Assembly (NCBI GenBank): GCA_944321875.1
Contig: CALUMX010000012.1
Coordinates: forward strand, 1 to 64,000
Source of the DNA: an uncultured Muribaculaceae bacterium
GTDB lineage: Bacteria; Bacteroidota; Bacteroidia; Bacteroidales; Muribaculaceae
Length of the DNA stretch: 64,000 nucleotides
Direction of reading: 5' to 3'
The position numbers and the translations under genes were made by a program. A model generated the notes under the pieces. The model saw only the letters and a program-made list of their open reading frames with translations, was not told where the DNA came from and did no database searches. Below are positions 1 through 6,867 of the stretch, in pieces; within the stretch, counting starts at the first letter, position 1, and every line of letters begins with the position of its first letter.

Positions 1-18
1 TACTTGAGCAACAAAAAA

Positions 19-37
19 GGCGCCCGTAAAGAGCGCC
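19..37 (-). terminator. Terminator of mnmE
   Basis: A 5-bp GC stem (GGCGC/GCGCC, 19-23 with 33-37) and 9-nt loop lie just past the mnmE stop. Read on the minus strand it is followed by six T. No other feature is seen in bases 1-82. Confidence 0.6.
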
Positions 38-82
38 ATATTAATCGATTATAATCAATTTAACTATTTGATAATCAGATAT

Positions 83-1492
83 TTACTTGCCGATGCAGAA
101 GCGGGAGAAGATGGAGCCGAGGACTTCGTGGGTGGTGATTTCGCCGGTGATTTCGCCGAGGAAGTGCATGCACTCGCGGATGTCCTGTGAGACGAAGTCG
201 CCGGAGATGCCGGCGCGGAGGCCGTCGAGGGCACGGAGTATGGCTTCGTCGGCATGACGGAGGGCGTCGTAGTGGCGTGCGTTGGTCACGACTACGGCGT
301 TCAGGTCGGCTTCATGCACGTTGGCTGCTTCTACAAGCATCTTTTCGAGTTGGGCTACGGCAATGTCCTGCTTGGCTGATATTTCGATGATGGCGGCTTC
401 CGGTGCTGCTTCGCTGACAGTGGCGCGCAGCTGTGCGAGCCGTTGGCTGTCGATGCTGTCCATCTTGTTGATGACGGCAATCAGATGCTTGCCTTCGCAA
501 CGTGGTACGATATCGGCCGCTACTGCCGGAATGTTCTCAAGCGGTTGCGTACCGTCAATCATCCAAAGGATAATCGACGCCTCGTCGAGTTTCTTGAAGG
601 TGCGTTCGATGCCCATTGTCTCGATGGTGTCCGACGTTTCGCGGATGCCCGCCGTGTCGATGAAGCGGAAGGTTAGTCCGCCCAGCACGATGGTGTCCTC
701 AATCACGTCGCGTGTCGTACCGCGGATGTCGCTCACGAGCGCCTTGTCGTCGTGGAGCAGACGGTTGAGGAGCGTCGATTTTCCGGCGTTCGGCTCGCCC
801 ACGATGGCTACAGGGAATCCGTTCTTGATGGCATTGCCCACCGAGAAGGAGTCGGCCAGACGGGAAATGACACCGTGTATGTTTTCCGCCAGTTCGATGA
901 GGCGGGTGCGGTCGGCAAATTCCACTTCCTCCTCACTGAAGTCGAGCTCAAGTTCCATCAGGGAGACAAATTCGAGCAATTGCTCGCGGAGCGATGACAG
1001 CATACGGCTGAAACCGCCGCGCATCTGGCTGATGGCTATGCGGTGGGACGCGCGCGAGTTGGAGGCAATCACGTCGGCAACGGCTTCTGCCATCGACAGG
1101 TCGAGGCGGCCGTTCATGAAGGCACGGCGCGTGAATTCGCCACCCTCCGCAGCCCGGCAGCCGTTGTCGATGAGCAACGCCACGAGCTGCTGCTGAATCC
1201 ATGTCGAACCGTGGCAGGAGATTTCCACAACGTCCTCTCCCGTAAACGATTTCGGTCCGCGGAACACGGTTGCCACAACTTCATCGAGCGTCTCACCCCC
1301 GGCATCGACGATGCGTCCGAGGTGTGCCGTATGCGACTTAACTGCCGTCAAATCGGCACCTTTCCATGATTTCATCACTGTTTCCAGTGCCTGCGCCCCG
1401 CTCACGCGGATAACGGCAATACCGCCGGCTCCGGCCGGTGTCGAGATGGCGCAGATGGTATCTTCTGTATGTTTTTTCGTTAGTTGTTCCAT
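83..1492 (-). CDS. mnmE: tRNA modification GTPase MnmE (TrmE)
   Basis: MnmE works with MnmG in the cytosol to add the carboxymethylaminomethyl group to wobble uridine 34 of certain tRNAs. The 469-residue product has the N-terminal tetrahydrofolate-binding domain, a helical domain, an inserted Ras-like G domain (G1 GEPNAGKST near residue 230, G3 DTAG, G4 NKMD) and the family's invariant C-terminal CIGK with its essential cysteine. The ATG at 1492 is chosen over a TTG five codons upstream because the protein then begins MEQLTKKH. With that start it overlaps the end of the upstream nuclease gene by 13 bp, which suggests co-transcription. Length and motifs are normal for the family. Confidence 0.97.
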   Translation of the reverse strand: MEQLTKKHTEDTICAISTPAGAGGIAVIRVSGAQALETVMKSWKGADLTAVKSHTAHLGRIVDAGGETLDEVVATVFRGPKSFTGEDVVEISCHGSTWIQQQLVALLIDNGCRAAEGGEFTRRAFMNGRLDLSMAEAVADVIASNSRASHRIAISQMRGGFSRMLSSLREQLLEFVSLMELELDFSEEEVEFADRTRLIELAENIHGVISRLADSFSVGNAIKNGFPVAIVGEPNAGKSTLLNRLLHDDKALVSDIRGTTRDVIEDTIVLGGLTFRFIDTAGIRETSDTIETMGIERTFKKLDEASIILWMIDGTQPLENIPAVAADIVPRCEGKHLIAVINKMDSIDSQRLAQLRATVSEAAPEAAIIEISAKQDIAVAQLEKMLVEAANVHEADLNAVVVTNARHYDALRHADEAILRALDGLRAGISGDFVSQDIRECMHFLGEITGEITTHEVLGSIFSRFCIGK

Positions 1493-2382
1493 TCGTTGAA
1501 ATTGCAATTTTTCTCAATTTGTACTTCAATGTCGTCAGGTAAGGTCGAGAAGAAATCGAAGCCTGTGATTTCCTCCACGTGGTCAATCGTCACCGCCTGC
1601 TGTTCCATCCGCTTCTGGCCGCCTTCGTTCTTGTAGACAAAAGCGATGCCGCGCGCCGGAGTCGTGTAGGGAGAGAGGATAACCTTGAAAAATCCGTCGG
1701 GCACGGCCACTCCGCTCTCCAGGCGTTGCGGACGCTCATCCATCAGCGGTCCGGCCACGATGACAATCGCACTGTCGCGTTGTGCCCAGTCGCGCGCCTT
1801 CTCCTCCAGGTCTTTCCACGCCCCGCGGTTGAGAGCCTTGGCCTGCGGACACATATTGGTCATGTAGAACGATTCGCTCATTGCCTCCTCGCTCCATTTC
1901 ATGTCGGCTGCCGGAGCCATATGGCCGCGGTCATAGCCCGAATGGCGGTAGGCAGATTCGTCAGGGCAGTTCCTCACGTTTCTGTCCTCCGAGAAATCGT
2001 CAGAACGGCTGACGGTTCCTTTTGTCTCTTCGCGCGTCAGTTCATAGACCACATAGTTGGGAATGCGGTAGTCGGGATTGAACGATACGCGGTAGCCGGC
2101 GTATTCCGCTATTTCCTCCTGCATTCCGTCGGGTATGATGACGTATTCCAGACTGTCGGTTTGGGCAATTGTCGCACGGGTGGTTTCCGTGCGTGTGAAG
2201 GTAAATCGCTCTTTGATTGATTTCACCAGCGGCGCATCCTTTTGTGTAAAAGCCAGAATGGCGGCCACAACGAGGACGGCCAGCAAGGCTATACCTATCA
2301 ATTTCAGAAACGTATGTTCGTTTTTCTGTTTCCGTTTTGTTCCCGTTGGACGTTTTCGTTGAGTCTGCTTTCGCTGTGCCAT
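1480..2382 (-). CDS. Membrane-anchored DNA/RNA non-specific endonuclease (NUC1 family)
   Basis: Predicted beta-beta-alpha-metal nuclease that cuts DNA or RNA without sequence preference. The 300-residue protein starts with a basic Lys/Arg-rich stretch (1-22), then one hydrophobic segment (about 26-45), so the catalytic domain is likely held on the outer face of the inner membrane. The domain carries the hallmark DRGH at 151-154 (catalytic His 154) followed by MAPAADM, and a downstream TNMCPQ stretch containing the family's metal-ligand Asn region. It is first in a two-gene unit with mnmE and lies behind a repeated promoter array. The link to mnmE is probably only transcriptional. A role in nucleic-acid scavenging or defence is possible but not shown. 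Confidence 0.9.
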   Translation of the reverse strand: MAQRKQTQRKRPTGTKRKQKNEHTFLKLIGIALLAVLVVAAILAFTQKDAPLVKSIKERFTFTRTETTRATIAQTDSLEYVIIPDGMQEEIAEYAGYRVSFNPDYRIPNYVVYELTREETKGTVSRSDDFSEDRNVRNCPDESAYRHSGYDRGHMAPAADMKWSEEAMSESFYMTNMCPQAKALNRGAWKDLEEKARDWAQRDSAIVIVAGPLMDERPQRLESGVAVPDGFFKVILSPYTTPARGIAFVYKNEGGQKRMEQQAVTIDHVEEITGFDFFSTLPDDIEVQIEKNCNFNEWNN

Positions 2383-2405
2383 AGTCTATGTGTTTATTTG
2401 CATTG

Positions 2406-2437
2406 CAAAGATAGCGAAAGCCGAGTGCAGAGACAAA
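2406..2437 (-). promoter_or_regulatory. Bacteroidota-type promoter for nuclease-mnmE
   Basis: On the minus strand TTTG (2437-2434) and TATCTTTG (2413-2406) are separated by 20 nt, a full match to the Bacteroidota primary sigma consensus. It lies 24 bp before the nuclease ATG and inside the gene-proximal copy of the 85-bp repeat. Confidence 0.8.
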
Positions 2438-2659
2438 CAGAAAACGCAAGTTTTCAAGTTTGACTATGCCGAGGCGCATCCTATCTTATGAAAAGATAGC
2501 GAAAGCCGAGTGCAGAGACAAACGGAAAACGCAAGTTTTCAAGTTTGACTATGCCGAGGCGCCTCCTATCTTATGAAAAGATACTGAAAGGCAGGTGCAG
2601 GGACAAGCGGAAACCAAAGTTTTAATACGGCGGCGAGCGTGGCGAACTTTTATCTTATC
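2407..2659 (-). repeat. Three tandem ~85-bp promoter-bearing repeats
   Basis: Three units with periods of 85 and 84-85 bp fill the gap between the LuxR stop and the nuclease start. Landmarks repeat at 2482, 2567 and 2651 (TATCTTAT) and at 2467 and 2552 (TGCCGAGGCGC). Units 1 and 2 are nearly identical; unit 3 is diverged and abuts the LuxR stop codon. Each unit holds a -33-like element 20 nt before a -7-like element, but only the gene-proximal unit has the intact TATCTTTG; the other two read TATCTTTT. A related pair lies before ugd. Confidence 0.85.
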
Positions 2660-3206
2660 AGACGGTAGGGGAGATGTAGCCGTTCATCATCGCATAGACG
2701 CTCAGACCCGAGGCACTGCGGATGCCGAGTTTCGAGGTGATGTTCTTGCGGTGGGAGAGTACGGTGTTGATGCTGATGCAGAGCTTGTCGGCAATTTCCT
2801 TGTTGGTCATGCCGCTTGCCACAAGACACAGCACGTCAATCTCCCGTTGTGAGAGTTCGTTGCCGTCCTCCGCTTTTTCCCTGACGGCTTCCACGATTTG
2901 CGTCAGCCGTGCGACAAACGTCTGTTCGTCGGCAAACCGGTTGAGCGTCTGGATGCTGCCGTCGCCGGCCGATTCGCCGTCGGTGAGCAGGATGAGTTTC
3001 GTGCGTCGGGGTATGAAAAAGCCGATGCACGAGGCAAACGACCGGCTGTCGGCGATGAACAGGTCGGTGGCCGCCGTGTCGGTTTCGGCCAGCTGTCCCT
3101 CGTCGATGCGTTCGGCCTCGATGTCAAACAGATTGTGCAGCAGATGGCGCAACCCGACGGCAAGAGCCGTGTCGCGCATGATGATTTTGATGTTGACCTG
3201 TTGCAT
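2658..3206 (-). CDS. LuxR-type response-regulator-like transcription factor
   Basis: Predicted DNA-binding regulator of 182 residues. The C-terminal third (about 116-175) is a clear LuxR/GerE helix-turn-helix: LSQREIDVL, then GMTNKEIADKL, then INTVLSHRKNI. The N-terminal 110 residues look like a receiver fold but match poorly: the acidic pocket at the end of strand 1 is missing, and only one Asp (in FIADSR) could be a phospho-acceptor. It may therefore be controlled by a partner rather than by a histidine kinase. It follows the RIC-like gene by 8 bp, so the two are probably translated from one message. No kinase gene is nearby. Confidence 0.85.
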   Translation of the reverse strand: MQQVNIKIIMRDTALAVGLRHLLHNLFDIEAERIDEGQLAETDTAATDLFIADSRSFASCIGFFIPRRTKLILLTDGESAGDGSIQTLNRFADEQTFVARLTQIVEAVREKAEDGNELSQREIDVLCLVASGMTNKEIADKLCISINTVLSHRKNITSKLGIRSASGLSVYAMMNGYISPTV

Positions 3207-3214
3207 GGGCCGCT

Positions 3215-3904
3215 TTATTTGGTGTTGTCCTCGATGGCGGCTGCCAGCGGGAAGAGGATACGGTTACGGATGCGGTTATTCTGGCGCAGGTCCTTTTCGA
3301 AACTGATGATGGCAAACAGCACGGCGTGGCACAGGTTGTGGTCGTAGTCGCCTCGCAGGTGAATGACAAACATGCTCTTCAGGTCGTTCAGCTTGTCCTC
3401 GATAGAGTCGGCCTCGTTGTTGGAGGCAGCCGGGTCGATGCTGATGTGCGCTTGTCCTGCTTTTTTCTCCAGTTCGATGATTTTGTCAAACCAGGTGTTG
3501 TCGGCCTCGATGCGCCGTTCGATTTCCGCTTTCACCTCCTGATAGAGCTGAAGGAGCAGCGGCAGGTTGTTGTTGGCGTCGGAGTGGCCGATAAGTGCGC
3601 GGAAATGCCGCTCGATGTTGGGCAGCTGGTTGCGCAGGTAGGAATTATTGGTCTTGCGCAGGTAGTCAATCACGCCCTTTGCCCCGAACGTCTTGAACGG
3701 ATAGTCGGGCAGGAACGACTCGTTGATGTAGGCATTGACGATGGTCAGGAAAAACGTCAGGTCGATGCCCTTGGCCGTGCAGATGGATTTGACCGACTTG
3801 TCGCCTACGCCGAGGGCGATGTCGAAGCGGTTGATGACGGGAATTACCGACGGTTCGTCGATGATGACGTCGCAGAGTTTGGTCTCAGGGGTGACTAATG
3901 CCAT
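3215..3904 (-). CDS. RIC/ScdA-like hemerythrin-fold protein, metal ligands apparently lost
   Basis: A 229-residue protein. Residues about 1-60 resemble the ScdA N-terminal domain (TKLCDVIIDEPSVIPVINRF), and the rest resembles the four-helix di-iron domain of the RIC (YtfE/ScdA) iron-sulfur cluster repair family. In family members I recall, the last helix has His-x3-Glu before ILFP; here the same place reads QNNRIRNRILFP, so both ligands are changed. Other expected His positions also seem replaced (for example NNSYLRNQLP). It may thus be a sensor or protein partner, not a di-iron repair enzyme. It is 8 bp upstream of a LuxR regulator and 33 bp downstream of the cyclo-ligase gene. The fold assignment is by eye. 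Confidence 0.6.
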   Translation of the reverse strand: MALVTPETKLCDVIIDEPSVIPVINRFDIALGVGDKSVKSICTAKGIDLTFFLTIVNAYINESFLPDYPFKTFGAKGVIDYLRKTNNSYLRNQLPNIERHFRALIGHSDANNNLPLLLQLYQEVKAEIERRIEADNTWFDKIIELEKKAGQAHISIDPAASNNEADSIEDKLNDLKSMFVIHLRGDYDHNLCHAVLFAIISFEKDLRQNNRIRNRILFPLAAAIEDNTK

Positions 3905-3937
3905 AGTGATGAGTGCGCTATTGGTGTGTGGATAAAT

Positions 3938-4495
3938 CTATTTTGTGGAGAATCGGAGGATTTCACGGTCGGTTACGACGGCATCCATCCTCACGTCGTG
4001 TGGTTCGGCAGGGATGGCCTCCAGCAGCTGGCAGGCATAGGCTACACCAATTTTCGGACAACGGCAGTTGTGCAGCAGCCGGTCGTAGAAACCCTTGCCC
4101 CGTCCGAGGCGGTTGCCATGACGATCAAAGCCCACGCCCGGCACGATGATAAGGTCGAGCGTCATAGGGTCGATGCAGTCATCGCCGGTCGGTTCCATGA
4201 TGTGGAAGGCTCCCTCCTCCGTTTGTCCCGGCTCGAAGGCCAGAATGTCAAGCTCGTCGCCGTTGACGCGGGGCAGGAACAGCTGTTTCCGCTCGTGCCA
4301 TTTCTCGATGAAAGCCGCTGTGCTGATTTCATCGGGCAGCGAGTTGTAGACGAGTACACGCTGTGTGGCGGCAAATTCCCCGCATTGCTCCACGTTGGCG
4401 AAGCAGCGTCGGGCCGCCTCGCTCTTTTCCTCCGTGGTCAGAGCTTTTTTCGCCTCCTTGATGGTTTTCCGCAGTTCGCCTTTAGTTGCATTCAT
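3938..4495 (-). CDS. 5-formyltetrahydrofolate cyclo-ligase
   Basis: Cytosolic folate enzyme that converts 5-formyl-THF to 5,10-methenyl-THF using ATP. The 185-residue product has the family pattern: an N-terminal basic helix, then the nucleotide-binding glycine-rich signature PGVGFDRHGNRLGRGKGFYD near residues 130-150. Length matches the MTHFS/YgfA family. It lies in a same-strand run with 30-40 bp gaps (dCMP deaminase, S41 protease, this gene, RIC-like, LuxR). Folate metabolism and dCMP deamination both feed thymidylate synthesis, so the grouping may be partly functional. Confidence 0.93.
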   Translation of the reverse strand: MNATKGELRKTIKEAKKALTTEEKSEAARRCFANVEQCGEFAATQRVLVYNSLPDEISTAAFIEKWHERKQLFLPRVNGDELDILAFEPGQTEEGAFHIMEPTGDDCIDPMTLDLIIVPGVGFDRHGNRLGRGKGFYDRLLHNCRCPKIGVAYACQLLEAIPAEPHDVRMDAVVTDREILRFSTK

Positions 4496-4525
4496 AGTCG
4501 GGAGTTTTTAGAAAGATTCATATCG

Positions 4526-6172
4526 CTATTTGAAATGGGCGTTGCCCTCGATTTCCACCTTGATAGGATATTCTGCCTTGCCGCTCTCAAACGCCTTCAA
4601 CGCCGTCTTGATGGTCTTGTCAAACTGGTTGTAGTAGCGGTAGAATTCCTCGTCGCCCAGCACGTCGCGCACAATCAGTGCCCGCAACTGGCGGAGCAGG
4701 AGCTGGCGGCTCTGGCCGATGTAGTACCAACGCGCCGGAATGCCGTTTTGTTTCGCATAGGTTACGAAATCGTAGAGCAGGGCATCGTCGCCCGGGATTA
4801 CCGACATGAGCGTTTTCAGGTTCTTCACCTTGCTCAGGTACTGGCGGTTGATATCCACGTAGGTGTAGACAAATTTCTGAATCAGACCCTTGTTGGCCAC
4901 CGATACATAGTAGGACGAGATACCGGCTGTGTCGTTCGGTACGAAGATGTCAGGCACGATACCGCCACCGCCGTAGACCGTACGACCGTTGGCCGTTTTG
5001 TAGATTTTTGATTTGTCCACCTTTATGCTGTCGGCATTGTAGATTTCGCCGTGGGTATAGCGGTCGAAGAGCTCCTGGTTGTAGTCGGAATCCTTACCCG
5101 GGGCATAGTCCTTTTGGATGCAACGGTGCGACGGCGTGTAGTAGCGGGCTACGGTCAGACGCAACGCGCTGCTGTCGGGCAGGTAAATCTGCTTCTGTAC
5201 CAGACCTTTACCGAATGAACGGCGTCCGATGACGAGACCGCGGTCGTTATCCTGAAGCGCGCCGGCCATAATCTCGCTTGCGCTGGCTGAATACTCGTCA
5301 ATCAGCACGGCCACCTGTTCCTCGTGGAAGGCGCCCTGGTTGTCGCTCCACACCTGAATGTCCTCTCTCAGCTTGCGGCCTTTCGTGTAGACGATGAGCT
5401 CGCCTTGCGGAAGGAACTCATTGACCATGAGGATGGCCATTTCCATATATCCGCCCGGGTTGCCACGCAAGTCAATCATGTAGCGTTTTGCACCCTCGCT
5501 TTTGAGTTTGAACAGTGCCGTATGGAATTCGCCGTAAGTGTTGCGGCCGAATTTTGAAACCTTGATGTAGCCCGTCTGGTCGTCGAGCATATAGGCCACG
5601 TCGACCGTATTGAGCGGAATGTCGTTCCGTTCAATCTCGAAAATCCGGGATTTCTTCTCTGTCGGACGCTTGATGCCGAGTTTTACGACCGAGTTCTTCT
5701 GTCCGCGTATTTTCGCGCGGATGTCCTCGTCGGAGATGTCCTTGCCGGTCACAGCCTCACCGTTGACGGTGACGATGCGGTCGCCCGGGAGCAGTCCGGC
5801 TTTCTCTGCCGGTCCGTTGGGCACGATGGTGCATATTATCGCCGTGTCCTGCAGGGAGATGAATGTAACGCCGATACCGCTGATGGAGCCGTCAAGCTCA
5901 TCCTTCGACGCGGCTACGTCAGCAGCCGGGATGTAATAGGAGTGCGGGTCGAGATTAGTGATGATTTCAGGGAGTGCCATTTCAATCAGGTCCTTCACGT
6001 CGACTGAATCGACATATTCTCCCTCGACAAGGTTGAGTACGGCATTGATTTTGCGGTCCTTGTCGGTAATGAATTTTTGAGTGGAAACGTAATTACCGAT
6101 GATTATGCCGGCCACGATGGACACTGCGATAACCAAAGGATACCAAATTATGGAATTATGCTTAATTCTCAT
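4526..6172 (-). CDS. S41-family C-terminal processing peptidase
   Basis: Periplasmic or membrane-anchored serine protease of the CtpA/Prc family. The 548-residue protein has an N-terminal hydrophobic anchor (about 9-28), a PDZ domain (about 85-165, with GISGIGVTF preceding it and GDRIVTVNGEAV inside), and the S41 catalytic core. The catalytic Ser lies in SASASEIMAG and the Lys about 25 residues later in RRSFGKG. The roughly 180-residue extension after the core is common in Bacteroidota members. It sits 39 bp after the dCMP deaminase gene and 30 bp before the cyclo-ligase gene. Substrates cannot be told from the sequence. Confidence 0.95.
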   Translation of the reverse strand: MRIKHNSIIWYPLVIAVSIVAGIIIGNYVSTQKFITDKDRKINAVLNLVEGEYVDSVDVKDLIEMALPEIITNLDPHSYYIPAADVAASKDELDGSISGIGVTFISLQDTAIICTIVPNGPAEKAGLLPGDRIVTVNGEAVTGKDISDEDIRAKIRGQKNSVVKLGIKRPTEKKSRIFEIERNDIPLNTVDVAYMLDDQTGYIKVSKFGRNTYGEFHTALFKLKSEGAKRYMIDLRGNPGGYMEMAILMVNEFLPQGELIVYTKGRKLREDIQVWSDNQGAFHEEQVAVLIDEYSASASEIMAGALQDNDRGLVIGRRSFGKGLVQKQIYLPDSSALRLTVARYYTPSHRCIQKDYAPGKDSDYNQELFDRYTHGEIYNADSIKVDKSKIYKTANGRTVYGGGGIVPDIFVPNDTAGISSYYVSVANKGLIQKFVYTYVDINRQYLSKVKNLKTLMSVIPGDDALLYDFVTYAKQNGIPARWYYIGQSRQLLLRQLRALIVRDVLGDEEFYRYYNQFDKTIKTALKAFESGKAEYPIKVEIEGNAHFK

Positions 6173-6211
6173 TGCGTATGATTGTCAAAATATTGATGTC
6201 GTTTTTATCAA

Positions 6212-6655
6212 TTATTTTTGTTGCGCCTCGGAATCATCGATGTAGACGCACTCTACTTTTGCTTTCTTCAGCAGGTCGAGTCCGTCGGTGAGTCGGTACA
6301 TTTCGTTGAAGACCACCCGTTTGATGCCTGCCTGGATAATCAGTTTGGCACATTCGATACAGGGAGCGGCTGTCACATAGAGGGTTGCTCCGTCGCTGCT
6401 GTTGTTGCTGCGTGCCACTTTCGTGATGGCATTGGCTTCCGCATGGAGCACATAGGGATACGTCTTGTCATTGTCATCTTCGCAGATGTTGTCAAATCCC
6501 GAGGGCGTCCCGTTGAACCCGTCGGAGATAATCATTTTATCCTTGACCAATAACGCGCCAACCTTACGCCTACGGCAATAGGAGTTCTCTGCCCAGATGC
6601 GGGCCATACGCAGGTAGCGCAAATCCAGCTGATGCTGTTTTATCGAGTTGTCCAT
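6212..6655 (-). CDS. Deoxycytidylate (dCMP) deaminase
   Basis: Deaminates dCMP to dUMP, the thymidylate precursor. The zinc site is complete: HAEANAI supplies the His ligand and catalytic Glu, and PCIECAKLI supplies the two Cys. The ATG at 6655 is chosen (147 residues, MDNSIKQHQLDLRYL) because the 13 codons upstream are not typical of the family. A promoter-like TAATTTTG lies at 6728-6721 on the minus strand with TTGC 17 nt before it. This is the first gene of the five-gene minus-strand run. Confidence 0.93.
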   Translation of the reverse strand: MDNSIKQHQLDLRYLRMARIWAENSYCRRRKVGALLVKDKMIISDGFNGTPSGFDNICEDDNDKTYPYVLHAEANAITKVARSNNSSDGATLYVTAAPCIECAKLIIQAGIKRVVFNEMYRLTDGLDLLKKAKVECVYIDDSEAQQK

Positions 6656-6809
6656 AATCGTAATCTTTGAACGTAATGCCTCTTTTTTACTCACGGCATT
6701 TTCGGTCGTTATTTAGTCAGCAAAATTACTAATAATAGATGATTCGCAATTATTTTTTCTGTTAATTTTTTGGCGGATGCTTTTTTTTGAGGATTGCCCG
6801 AAAAACAGA

Positions 6810-6843
6810 GCAGGCCGGCTGAGTATTTTTTCAGCCGGCCTGC
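6810..6843 (-). terminator. Terminator of the M3 peptidase gene
   Basis: A perfect 13-bp stem (6810-6822 with 6831-6843) and 8-nt loop, followed on the minus strand by TCTGTTTTT. It lies 24 bp past the M3 peptidase stop. Confidence 0.85.
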
Positions 6844-6867
6844 GCCTGGATAGTGTTGCCGATAGGC

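Noticed and set aside
3926-5011. 361-codon plus-strand frame over the cyclo-ligase and S41 genes
   Set aside because: It crosses two convincing minus-strand genes and their gap, and has no domain pattern.
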